A DNA stretch of 24,944 nucleotides from an uncultured Bacteroides sp. (GCA_900556625.1 USPQ01000037.1:1-24944); one strand, 5' to 3'. Shown: positions 7,613 to 14,468, numbered from the stretch's first letter. The notes: generated by a model not told the origin, from the sequence alone. Numbers and translations are program-made.

Positions 7613-7750
7613 TTACATGGCTACCTGCTGTGACAGCAGTTTTTGAAGTTTACCGTTCAAGGTTTGGCACATAGCGCCGTTTCCCATTGCTTGATAGCGT
7701 TTGATACGGTACTGTAACATCATAATCTTTTCATTTGCATTCTTTTTCAT
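7613..7750 (-). CDS. Small protein of 45 residues, unrecognised
   Basis: A short frame reads MKKNANEKIMMLQYRIKRYQ, continues through AMGNGAMCQTLNGKL, and ends QKLLSQQVAM-stop. It is very basic and methionine-rich, with a likely amphipathic helix, one Cys and no signal peptide. Support for a real gene is unusually complete: AGAGGA sits 7-12 nt before the ATG, a Bacteroides -7 box lies at 7824-7831, and a strong terminator follows the stop by about 20 nt. Similar short proteins occur in Bacteroides as far as I recall, but no function is known to me. It stands alone between the peptidase and the cutC remnant. Confidence 0.75.
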   Translation of the reverse strand: MKKNANEKIMMLQYRIKRYQAMGNGAMCQTLNGKLQKLLSQQVAM

Positions 7751-7823
7751 AATTTGTTTCCTCTTTTTTTGCCCTCCACGTTTTGAAGAGCGGTTTTACA
7801 TCTTGTTTTCTTTATTAACACTG

Positions 7824-7831
7824 CAAAGGTA
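7824..7831 (-). promoter_or_regulatory. -7 element for the 45-residue gene
   Basis: Minus-strand 7831-7824 reads TACCTTTG (TAnnTTTG). A -33 TTTTA stretch lies near 7856-7860. The transcript would carry a leader of about 70 nt before the ATG at 7750. Confidence 0.55.
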
Positions 7832-7939
7832 CAAAATGTTTTTGGATTATATGCTGTAAAACATAAAAATCTTCTTTATCCTTTAAAAAAACTTTTTATA
7901 AGAGGTCCGAATACGGTGGATGTTACAAACGTATTACAT

Positions 7940-8062
7940 CTATTTACAGAGAGTTATTCCGTATTCATTATTGCCGACACATTCAATCGGGTAGTCTTTG
8001 TCTCGCAAGGGTATACTATCGGTCTTGGCGAGCAACTGATGAAGAATATTCGTGGATTGTAG
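7940..8062 (-). pseudogene. C-terminal remnant of an unidentified gene
   Basis: On the minus strand, 8062-7940 reads without interruption as a protein tail: LQSTNILHQLLAKTDS, then IPLRDKDYPIECVGNNEYG, ITLCK and a stop. The composition looks like real protein, but a stop codon lies directly before it and there is no start signal. It overlaps the last part of the cutC remnant in another frame, so a second deletion probably fused two dead genes. I cannot name the family. Confidence 0.45.
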
Positions 8063-8235
8063 TCATTATTCTCCGGACGGTAGTTACGTTTCGTTCGTAT
8101 TCGTCAATATTTACGGTTCCGCCCATAGCCTTCCGGAATACCTGCACATAGTTCTACCCGATTGGCACCTCCTGTCTGAGCTGCCAGGCAACTTTCTACG
8201 GAATTGGCACAGACCTCGAATTGATACTCTTTCAT
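8016..8235 (-). pseudogene. cutC: cutC remnant with the middle deleted (CutC family)
   Basis: The frame from ATG 8235 reads MKEYQFEVCANSVESCLAAQ, then TGGANRVELCAGIPEG, which is the N-terminal TIM-barrel strand and active-site region of CutC (putative copper homeostasis). It then meets a stop after seven more codons. In a shifted frame from 8126 the sequence reads MGGTVNIDEYERNVTTVRRI, matching the end of Bacteroides CutC. A normal CutC has about 245 residues, so roughly 170 central residues are missing and the frames are out of register at the junction near 8127. It must be non-functional. The 93-nt palindrome lies between its start and the rny stop. Confidence 0.8.
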
Positions 8236-8251
8236 AGTTTAATAAGACTAC

Positions 8252-8344
8252 TCACCACAAATTACACAGATTCTCACAGATTAATCATTAAACTATTGTT
8301 TTTTAATGAAAATAATCTGTGAGAATCTGTGTAATCTGTGGTGA
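8252..8344. repeat. Palindromic intergenic repeat built from ACAGATT units
   Basis: Two 32-nt arms (8252-8283 and 8313-8344) are reverse complements apart from one mismatch. Each contains repeated (A)CACAGATT words; the loop has a further CATTAA/TTAATG pairing. It lies just past the rny stop codon on the minus strand and could form a stable 3' hairpin, but it lacks a following T tract, so it is not a standard terminator. Related fragments occur at 6200-6227 and 22873-22892, which points to a dispersed repeat family. Confidence 0.85.
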
Positions 8345-8362
8345 AATTATTCTCTGTTTTTT

Positions 8363-9898
8363 TTATTTAGCGAAGCTAACCGCACGTGTCTCACGAATAA
8401 CGGTGATCTTCACTTGTCCCGGATAAGTCATTTCATCCTGAATCTTCTTGGCGATTTCACCAGACAGGTTTTCAGTCTGTTTGTCGTCAATCTTATCCGC
8501 ACCTACGATAACGCGAAGTTCACGACCGGCCTGAATAGCATATGTCTTTGTCACACCCGGATAAGACATAGCTAACTGTTCAAGATCGTTCAGACGTTTG
8601 ATATACGCCTCTACGATTTCACGGCGAGCACCCGGACGTGCACCTGAGATGGCGTCACAAACCTGTACGATAGGAGCGAGTAAACTGGTCATTTCCGTTT
8701 CGTCATGGTGGGCACCGATAGCATTGCATATATCCGGTTTCTCCTTATACTTTTCCGCAAGCTTCATACCCAGCAATGCGTGCGGCAATTCCGGCTCTTC
8801 GTCGGGCACTTTACCTATATCGTGCAACAAACCTGCGCGTTTAGCTTTTTTCGGGTTCAATCCCAGTTCTGAAGCCATCACTGCACAAAGATTGGCAGTT
8901 TCGCGTGCGTGTTGCAAAAGGTTCTGACCGTATGAAGAACGATATTTCATCTTACCTATAATACGGATTAATTCAGGATGCAGACCGTGAATACCTAAGT
9001 CGATTGTTGTACGTTTACCGGTTTCGATAATTTCTTCTTCCACTTGTTTGCGTACTTTCGCCACTACCTCTTCGATACGGGCAGGGTGGATACGTCCGTC
9101 GGTTACCAGCTGATGGAGAGCCAGACGGGCTACTTCACGGCGAACTGGGTCGAAAGCAGAAAGAACAATCGCTTCCGGAGTATCGTCAACAACGATTTCA
9201 ACGCCGGTAGCAGCTTCCAATGCACGGATATTGCGACCTTCACGTCCGATAATACGTCCTTTGATTTCATCCGACTCGATATGGAATACTGTAACGGAAT
9301 TCTCAATAGCCGTTTCCGTAGCTACCCGTTGGATAGACTGTACTACAATACGTTTCGCTTCCTTGTTAGCAGTCAGTTTCGCATCATCCATGATGTCGTT
9401 GATATAGGACTGGGCTTGTGTCTTAGCTTCCTCTTTCAATGATTCCACCAGGCGTTCTTTTGCCTCTTCGGCGGACAATCCGGAGATTGCTTCCAACTTC
9501 TCGATTTCCTGCTGTTGCAGTTTGTCAAGTTCTTCTTTTTTCTTGTCTACAATGACAAGTTGCGCTTCCAGATTCTCTTTGACAGCTTCGGCTTCCATCT
9601 TCTTGCGTTGAATTTCTTCCTGGCGCTGTCCGAGTACCATTTCGCGTTGTTTCAGCTTATTTTCCGCTTGCTGAATCTTTTGATTTCTGAGTGCTACCTC
9701 TTTTTCAAGATCTGCTTTCTTGTTCAGGAATTTCTCCTTCACTTCCAGCAGCTTGTTCTTCTTAATTACTTCCGCTTCCGTCTCTGCTTCTTTCAGGACA
9801 TTGTCGTATTTGGACTTTAAAGCATACCTGAACAGTATGTACGAGAGTACTCCACCTACGATGAAGCAAGCAATTGCTGTTGCTATTATTACTATCAT
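8363..9898 (-). CDS. rny: Ribonuclease Y (membrane-anchored endoribonuclease)
   Basis: All domains of RNase Y, which starts mRNA decay by internal cleavage, appear in order over 511 residues, the normal length. There is an N-terminal membrane anchor (residues 2-24), a long charged coiled coil (about 30-155), and a KH RNA-binding domain with GRIIGREGRN at 214-223. An HD hydrolase domain follows, with His330, the His359-Asp360 pair (LLHDIGKV), His397-His398-Asp399 (GAHHDE) and Asp415. The conserved C-terminal stretch (GRELRVIVGADKID) is intact. It lies downstream of zapA, separated by a strong hairpin, so it probably has its own promoter, though no clear TAnnTTTG box was found upstream. Confidence 0.97.
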   Translation of the reverse strand: MIVIIATAIACFIVGGVLSYILFRYALKSKYDNVLKEAETEAEVIKKNKLLEVKEKFLNKKADLEKEVALRNQKIQQAENKLKQREMVLGQRQEEIQRKKMEAEAVKENLEAQLVIVDKKKEELDKLQQQEIEKLEAISGLSAEEAKERLVESLKEEAKTQAQSYINDIMDDAKLTANKEAKRIVVQSIQRVATETAIENSVTVFHIESDEIKGRIIGREGRNIRALEAATGVEIVVDDTPEAIVLSAFDPVRREVARLALHQLVTDGRIHPARIEEVVAKVRKQVEEEIIETGKRTTIDLGIHGLHPELIRIIGKMKYRSSYGQNLLQHARETANLCAVMASELGLNPKKAKRAGLLHDIGKVPDEEPELPHALLGMKLAEKYKEKPDICNAIGAHHDETEMTSLLAPIVQVCDAISGARPGARREIVEAYIKRLNDLEQLAMSYPGVTKTYAIQAGRELRVIVGADKIDDKQTENLSGEIAKKIQDEMTYPGQVKITVIRETRAVSFAK

Positions 9899-9925
9899 TC
9901 TACATTTAATTTAAGTATATAAATA

Positions 9926-9980
9926 AAAACGCACCACCAAATATCTAAGCAAGTTCTTGCTCGGATATTGTGCAGTGCGT
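9926..9980 (-). terminator. Terminator-like hairpin between zapA and rny
   Basis: Three stacked stems separated by small internal loops, GTGCG/CGCAC (9975-9979/9930-9934), AATATC/GATATT (40-45/64-69 of this stretch) and AGCAAG/CTTGCT (48-53/56-61), are followed on the minus strand by TTTTTATTTA. It should end the zapB-like/zapA transcript. Its length and bubbles leave room for a small structured RNA, but no such family was recognised. Confidence 0.7.
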
Positions 9981-10017
9981 GGTTGTTTTCTCTTATCAGC
10001 GAATAACCGGATAAAAT

Positions 10018-10317
10018 TTATTCTTTCTTGAAATAATCCTCCAGCAATTCAGTCAGTTCTTTTACCTTTTCCGTATAGGGAGCGGTATCATTACGTTGCA
10101 ACAATTGCAGTTTCTCTAATGAGAACTGATAGGCTACCATAACTATAATTTTTTCCGGTTCCAAATTCAGATGCCCCCATTTTTCCCGGTACTCACCAAG
10201 TATGGTATTAACCTGCTTGGCGGCCGCCCGTACTATCTCCTCATTCTCTGGATTGATAAATACCGGATAACACGCATCTGCCATATGCAGGTTTATTCTT
10301 ATTATATTATCGCTCAT
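10018..10317 (-). CDS. zapA: Cell division protein ZapA
   Basis: This 99-residue protein matches ZapA, which binds FtsZ and bundles its filaments at the division ring. It has the N-terminal alpha/beta globular part (IRINLHMADACYPVFINPEN) followed by a coiled-coil helix (EKIIVMVAYQFSLEKLQLLQ onward to ELTELLEDYFKKE). It starts 14 nt after the zapB-like gene and should be co-transcribed with it. The hairpin at 9926-9980 separates it from rny. Length and pattern fit the family; the only uncertainty is the limited sequence conservation in ZapA. Confidence 0.9.
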   Translation of the reverse strand: MSDNIIRINLHMADACYPVFINPENEEIVRAAAKQVNTILGEYREKWGHLNLEPEKIIVMVAYQFSLEKLQLLQRNDTAPYTEKVKELTELLEDYFKKE

Positions 10318-10331
10318 ACATCCTTTCTTTC

Positions 10332-10625
10332 TTATTCATTCAACAAAGCGATGCATTTATCGACTTCACGCACTAATTTTGACAATCGCAGCTTCGTCTC
10401 TTTTACGTCGCTGCCGTTAAGGCTGATTGCCGTAGCTGTTTTTAGGTTCGTATAGTTGACTTCCAATTCATCGTATTGAGCCTGTATCTTCTCATTTTTC
10501 AGTTTTTCGAAATCAAGAAGCTTTTTCAACTCGACATTCTCACGCTTTAACTCATCATGCAAATAGAGCAAATGCCGTAGCCGCGTTTCAAAGGTATTCA
10601 ATAACTTTTTTTCTTCTTCTGTCAT
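10332..10625 (-). CDS. ZapB-like coiled-coil protein
   Basis: The 97-residue protein from ATG 10625 is almost wholly predicted coiled coil (LRHLLYLHDELKRENVELKK, LKNEKIQAQYDELEVNYTNL), with no signal peptide or membrane segment. Gene order immediately before zapA and the coiled-coil build suggest a ZapB-type partner in FtsZ ring assembly, though ZapB is poorly conserved in sequence. A GTG at 10646 is in frame but overlaps the -7 promoter box, so the ATG is preferred. Confidence 0.75.
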   Translation of the reverse strand: MTEEEKKLLNTFETRLRHLLYLHDELKRENVELKKLLDFEKLKNEKIQAQYDELEVNYTNLKTATAISLNGSDVKETKLRLSKLVREVDKCIALLNE

Positions 10626-10645
10626 TACTACACCAAAATTGTACA

Positions 10646-10653
10646 CAAAAATA
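10646..10653 (-). promoter_or_regulatory. -7 element of the zapB-like/zapA promoter
   Basis: Minus-strand 10653-10646 is TATTTTTG (TAnnTTTG). The predicted start of transcription is near 10640, about 15 nt before the ATG at 10625. Confidence 0.55.
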
Positions 10654-10770
10654 CGATTAACTCTGATATTACAAAAACTTTTCGGGATAAAATGTTCTTT
10701 TTAGCTCAAATTAGTTGTATTTCAGCGTTAGGGTGTGAAAGATATAGACTTTGAATGTGTGGTAGTTCGG

Positions 10771-10826
10771 TGTGACATTTTTGTTTTTATTTTAAGTATT
10801 ATACGGGGAAAAACAAAAATGTCACA
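10771..10826. repeat. Perfect 18-bp inverted repeat
   Basis: TGTGACATTTTTGTTTTT (10771-10788) and its exact reverse complement (10809-10826) flank a 20-nt loop. It lies in the gap of about 290 nt (10647-10939) between the zapB-like promoter and the stop of the helicase gene, which otherwise holds only a small CTTTTC/GAAAAG hairpin at 10906-10922. The T tracts lie inside the arms, not after them. It may terminate the helicase transcript or mark the edge of an inserted module. Confidence 0.85.
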
Positions 10827-10939
10827 TCGCTGTTAATCAATTAATTAGTACCTAAAATAGCCCCCAAATAAGCGAAGTTTACAAAAAACTATAAGAGAAT
10901 CAGATCTTTTCCGCTAGAAAAGTTGCACTTTATAGTCAA

Positions 10940-12739
10940 TTATTTGAATTTCAGTATTTTAATTGTTCTTTCTGTGCGATTTCGGTTATTTTCTATCTCC
11001 GCATATTGTTCCAACTCCTTTGTCGTGATACCTCTTCCCGTGTTCAGTCCCATTTTTTTATATACTTGCTTCAGCATACTTTTCGCTTCCTGAACGGAAA
11101 GTTCGGAGCCTATGGGGAAAGTTCGTTGGATAGATATACGCATTTGTGCCGATTTCTTGATGGTGTGTTCGCTGCTTGCGTTCAATGCCGTGCGCAACTT
11201 ATTCTCGTTATAATCGGATTGGCGGATAAAATCCGCTCCGAAACAGCAGAAACAATCGTATATGTATCTGTCGGCAGTCGAAGTAATCAGGTTGCCTAGC
11301 ATACGCTGGTAGCGTTTTTGTAACTTTTTGTCAGTTGTCCTGCTCATTTTCTCCATCTCTTCCAGTTTGCGGACGATAAGTTCCGTCCTTTTTTTCTTTG
11401 CCAGCCGGTGTTGTATCGCCATGCGTTCATTGTCGGAAACAGGCATTAGACGCTCTTCATGAGAGAAAACAAAATAATCGGTCTGCCGATAGGCATCGCA
11501 AAGCAGGTCAGTAGAAGTGTATAGTCGTTTCACCTGTTCCTTTTCGTAAAAGTTGGCAATCAGGAACGGATCCGGTTTGCCTTTGTCGTCCAGATAGGGG
11601 AGGTATGAATTTTCTCCGATCGCTTCCTGCAATAGAGTCCGTTCGCCAATATTAGAGGTACGTGCCAGTTGGAATTTCCAATTGTTGTAGACGGTGGAAG
11701 CGCCACGAATCCAGTCGTCGATTTCTGTGGATGACATACATTCCAGATCCGGACGGATGGAAGCGATATGTGTCACGCTATTTACTCCGCCACGAAACCG
11801 ACCGATAATCTGAATCGCTTCGGTAGCAGGATCGATAACCGATTGGGTAGCACCAAACAAATCGCTAATGAAAATCACGTGCGGAGGGTTGGGAGAGATG
11901 ATATCTACAGCCGAGTAAAACCTTGAGGTGAAGAAGTTGTAACGTTCCAGTTCGGTAATCATCATTGACTTTTTCCGGCGGTTGCCTTTCCAAAGTTTAT
12001 ATTGCCCGTCTTCACTGCAAAAGGTACAGGCGTTGCTCAGTTCCGGAATCAGACGGTAGAAACTGTCTATCGAGTCAATGCTGTTGCAGAAAATGCAGAC
12101 TGTTCCTCGTTTGGCTTCGATTACTTCCTGCAGTGTCTCCAGCACATTATTTGTAGTAATTAGTTTTAATTTCTGCCGGTATGCATAGTCCGGTTGGATT
12201 AGTACCCGTGCGAAGCCGTCGAAACGATTGTCTTTTTCGGGAATAATGGGAGTTGCGGAAATCAGCGCCTTATTTTGAAAGAGGAAAAAATCGTTCATCG
12301 GTTCACGGATAGAGTCACGGTAGTGTACGTCCTGCACTAATTTCTCACATTCGTCGAATAAAATGAAACATTCCTCGTATATATCTATGCCTACCGTTTG
12401 CATCGCCTCTTTTATCTTGGCGAAACCTTCGGGAGTAGTCAGCAGTTTGTAATGCCTGTCGTGGTTATCTTCCAGGAAATCTATAATTTTCCGGACAGTC
12501 ACTCCTTTGTAGACGGCTAATGCATTCTTATGTTTTTTAGCTTTTGATTCGATGACAGGCACATTAGGCTCGATGATGATTGATTTTCGTGGAGCTATCA
12601 GTTCGCAATGCGTAGCACCCAGTCCGGGCAGTAGCTTGTTGATGATACAATTTGTCGGTATAAATTCTTTCCCGGCACGCTTCAACGCATCCGCAAAGTA
12701 TTCGCCTTTCCGGATGGAGTAAGTTCTGGTGTATTCCAT
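10940..12739 (-). CDS. Divergent superfamily-2 helicase-like protein lacking the motif I lysine
   Basis: This 599-residue protein has the ordered motifs of an SF2 helicase: motif I position GLGAT at 39-43, motif II DECE at 129-132, motif III SATP at 161-164, motif IV-like CIFCNS at 215-220, TSRFYSAVD at 271-279 (motif V), and QIIGRFRGG at 310-318 (motif VI with both arginines). The P-loop lysine is replaced (GLGAT in place of GxGKT), so ATP binding may be altered or the family may use a variant loop. A basic, coiled helical part follows (about 440-490). It lies 6 nt after the HU-like gene in one operon. No nuclease, methylase or integrase domain is visible. Its role in defence, plasmid or element biology, or DNA repair cannot be decided. 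Confidence 0.7.
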   Translation of the reverse strand: MEYTRTYSIRKGEYFADALKRAGKEFIPTNCIINKLLPGLGATHCELIAPRKSIIIEPNVPVIESKAKKHKNALAVYKGVTVRKIIDFLEDNHDRHYKLLTTPEGFAKIKEAMQTVGIDIYEECFILFDECEKLVQDVHYRDSIREPMNDFFLFQNKALISATPIIPEKDNRFDGFARVLIQPDYAYRQKLKLITTNNVLETLQEVIEAKRGTVCIFCNSIDSIDSFYRLIPELSNACTFCSEDGQYKLWKGNRRKKSMMITELERYNFFTSRFYSAVDIISPNPPHVIFISDLFGATQSVIDPATEAIQIIGRFRGGVNSVTHIASIRPDLECMSSTEIDDWIRGASTVYNNWKFQLARTSNIGERTLLQEAIGENSYLPYLDDKGKPDPFLIANFYEKEQVKRLYTSTDLLCDAYRQTDYFVFSHEERLMPVSDNERMAIQHRLAKKKRTELIVRKLEEMEKMSRTTDKKLQKRYQRMLGNLITSTADRYIYDCFCCFGADFIRQSDYNENKLRTALNASSEHTIKKSAQMRISIQRTFPIGSELSVQEAKSMLKQVYKKMGLNTGRGITTKELEQYAEIENNRNRTERTIKILKFK

Positions 12740-12745
12740 TTTGTT

Positions 12746-13159
12746 CTAGTATTTGCGTTTGTTGTGTCTTTCGGGATTGTACTTTTCAAATCCGGCCGTT
12801 GCTATACGTTTCTTCAGTTGTTTTTCAGCTTTGAATACAACATTCTTTATTTCTATGGATTCCGCCCGATGATTTTCACCGGGTTGTTTGTCCTTGCAGA
12901 AACTGCCGTTCAGTGAGAAACTGCCGAAGTCGTCCAGATTGAGGATGTTTCCGTTTTTCAGAACAGCTTCTATACCTTCCAATACCATAGTAAGATTTTT
13001 GTATGCATCCCCTTTCGATAGATTGTTCTTGTCCGCCAGGTACTCAACGAAGGCTTTGGTGTCCAATGTATCCCATGACAGGAGTTGTACGCGTACGTTC
13101 GTTTCTTTGTTACCCGTAAAGGTATCTGCAAAACGGGTTGATTTATAAAGTATGCTCAC
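12746..13159 (-). CDS. HU-like DNA-binding protein (Bacteroides HU-related family)
   Basis: About 137 residues from GTG 13159. The start SILYKSTRFADTFTG and the segment LSKGDAYKNLTMVLEGIEAV followed by LDDFGSFSLNG match the HU/IHF fold, with the FGSF turn before the DNA-binding arms, in the longer HU-related form common in Bacteroides. The frame stays open upstream to TTG 13219, which would add 20 residues (YSEVTQLQTSS); GTG 13159 is preferred because homologues start at this point, though no clear ribosome site supports it. The protein probably bends or coats DNA for the adjacent helicase. Its own leader contains 22-bp direct repeats, a possible autoregulatory site. Confidence 0.8.
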   Translation of the reverse strand: MSILYKSTRFADTFTGNKETNVRVQLLSWDTLDTKAFVEYLADKNNLSKGDAYKNLTMVLEGIEAVLKNGNILNLDDFGSFSLNGSFCKDKQPGENHRAESIEIKNVVFKAEKQLKKRIATAGFEKYNPERHNKRKY

Positions 13160-13216
13160 GAGTGATCGTTTTTTATGGTTACTACTTGTTTGCAGTTGAG
13201 TAACTTCCGAGTAGGA

Positions 13217-13270
13217 CAAGTGTAGCTGGCGAGTTGCACAAGTGCGGCTGGATGGTTGCTCAAGTGCAAC
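13217..13270. repeat. 22-bp tandem repeat upstream of the HU-helicase operon
   Basis: Two full units (13217-13238 and 13239-13260) and the first part of a third (13261-13270) start CAAGTG and contain GCTGG and GTTGC at the same places, with 16 of 22 bases identical between the first two. A more degenerate unit may precede at 13195-13216. Exact 22-bp spacing (two helical turns) suggests a protein-binding array. The rest of the 13271-13538 gap is A/T-rich with two divergent promoters. Confidence 0.65.
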
Positions 13271-13388
13271 AGATTAATTCGTGCGGATGATTTTGCTAAA
13301 AGATAAGGGGAAGTTATTAATCTGTTCAGTAGAATTTATTAAATCTTCCTTATGAGTCGGTAAAAACATCTTGTCGGTTTCGACGGTA

Positions 13389-13396
13389 CAAAGATA
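13389..13396 (-). promoter_or_regulatory. -7 element of the HU-helicase promoter
   Basis: Minus-strand 13396-13389 is TATCTTTG. No good -33 TTTG is visible upstream. Transcription near 13383 would give a leader of about 220 nt that contains the 22-bp repeats. Confidence 0.45.
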
Positions 13397-13469
13397 GGAC
13401 TTTTCTTATTATGTAGGTTACTATTATTCATTATTATATTATATGTAAAATAGATAATATTTTATCTAC

Positions 13470-13500
13470 TTGTGTATCTAGTGTGATTTTCATATCTTTG
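13470..13500 (+). promoter_or_regulatory. Promoter of the nucleosidase-like gene
   Basis: TTG at 13470-13472 and TATCTTTG at 13493-13500 with a 20-nt spacer fit the Bacteroidetes consensus. The gene starts at 13539. Confidence 0.65.
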
Positions 13501-13538
13501 TCTATATATAGTGAGTAATGGAATGAATTAAAGAATAT

Positions 13539-14105
13539 ATGTTGAAAATATTAGTGACCTACGCCGTTCAAGGCGAATTTGTAGAGATAAAATGGCCTGA
13601 TGTCGAACCGTATTATGTGCGCACAGGCATTGGAAAAGTAAAATCGGCTTTTCATCTGGCAGAAGCAATTCGCCAGGTACAGCCGGATTTGGTGTTGAAT
13701 ATGGGAAGTGCCGGGACAGTCAATCATCAGGTAGGAGATATTTTTGTCTGCCGTAAGTTTGTGGATCGTGATATGCAGAAGATGAAAGAGTTCGGATTGG
13801 AGTGCGAGATTGATTCATCGGCTCTGCTCGAAGAAAAAGGTTTCTGTAAGCATTGGACGGAAAACGGGATTTGTAATACCGGAGACGGATTCCTGACGGA
13901 ATTAACCCATATAAATGGAGACGTTGTAGATATGGAAGCTTATGCACAGGCATTCGTTTGCCGTTCGAAAGAGATTCCTTTTATTTCCGTGAAATACGTG
14001 ACAGACATCATCGGTCAGAATTCTGTGAAACATTGGGAAGATAAACTTGCAGATGCACGCCAGGGGCTATCTGATTATTTCAATGTCTTGAAAGAAAGGA
14101 TATGA
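13539..14105 (+). CDS. 5'-methylthioadenosine/S-adenosylhomocysteine nucleosidase-like protein
   Basis: At 188 residues this is shorter than classical MTA/SAH nucleosidase (about 230), but it keeps the key sites: Glu13 near the N-terminus (AVQGEF), the ribose/phosphate-type loop NMGSAGT at 54-60, the NTGDGF segment (113-118), Met132-Glu133 in DMEA, and the catalytic Asp156 in VKYVTDIIG. Such enzymes cleave the glycosidic bond of MTA or SAH in methyl-group and sulfur recycling. The substrate could be another nucleoside. Its last 31 nt overlap the end of the DUF454 gene on the opposite strand. Confidence 0.82.
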   Translation: MLKILVTYAVQGEFVEIKWPDVEPYYVRTGIGKVKSAFHLAEAIRQVQPDLVLNMGSAGTVNHQVGDIFVCRKFVDRDMQKMKEFGLECEIDSSALLEEKGFCKHWTENGICNTGDGFLTELTHINGDVVDMEAYAQAFVCRSKEIPFISVKYVTDIIGQNSVKHWEDKLADARQGLSDYFNVLKERI

Positions 14106-14434
14106 TAAGTGATTCCTGCGGCAATCAGTCCCAAGAGAACCTTTACCCATATCAGGGGAATCAGGAAGAAAATACAATAAAGCATGGTTCCCCACATTAG
14201 TACGAGGGAAACTATCTTGGCGCGGAGAGGAATCGCTTTGTTTTCACGGTAGTTGCGGATGTAAGGACCAAAATAACGATGATTGAGCAGCCAGTTATAG
14301 AGACGGGACGACCCTTTGAAATAAAGGGCTGCAGTAAGTAGCAGGAAAGGCGTGGTAGGCAATAGCGGCAGAAAAATGCCGAGAATGCCGAGTGCCAGGG
14401 AAATCGTTCCTATAACAATATATAGAGTCTTCAT
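14075..14434 (-). CDS. DUF454 (YbaN-like) inner-membrane protein
   Basis: The 119-residue protein has the DUF454 layout: an N-terminal hydrophobic segment with GILGIFLPLLPTTPFLLL, the conserved SSRLYNWLLNHRYFGPYIRN stretch with NH-FGP, and two C-terminal membrane segments (about 71-89 and 90-110). The family has no established function. The ATG lies only 4 nt after the -7 box of its promoter, so the mRNA may be leaderless. Its 3' end overlaps the convergent nucleosidase-like gene by 31 nt, and no terminator separates them. Confidence 0.9.
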   Translation of the reverse strand: MKTLYIVIGTISLALGILGIFLPLLPTTPFLLLTAALYFKGSSRLYNWLLNHRYFGPYIRNYRENKAIPLRAKIVSLVLMWGTMLYCIFFLIPLIWVKVLLGLIAAGITYHILSFKTLK

Positions 14435-14438
14435 GCGG

Positions 14439-14468
14439 CAAAGATAGTGTAAAAAAGGGATTCTGCAA
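14439..14468 (-). promoter_or_regulatory. Promoter of the DUF454 gene, leaderless arrangement
   Basis: On the minus strand TTG (14468-14466), a 19-nt spacer and TATCTTTG (14446-14439) match the consensus well. Transcription would start at or within a base or two of the ATG at 14434. Confidence 0.7.

Noticed and set aside
8052..8237. Plus-strand frame of 61 codons opposite the cutC remnant
   Set aside because: The minus strand reads as CutC protein pieces; the plus frame is its mirror shadow.
9926..9980. 6S RNA between zapA and rny
   Set aside because: In some Proteobacteria ssrS neighbours zapA, but this hairpin is far too short and lacks a large central bubble; a terminator explains it.
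10646..10646. GTG start for the zapB-like gene
   Set aside because: It overlaps the -7 promoter box, so it would not be in the mRNA.
13159..13219. TTG 13219 as the start of the HU-like gene
   Set aside because: The extra 20 residues fall in the repeat region and extend beyond where family members begin; GTG 13159 fits better, though proof is lacking.
13195..13270. CRISPR array
   Set aside because: Units are contiguous 22-mers without spacers and there are no cas genes.
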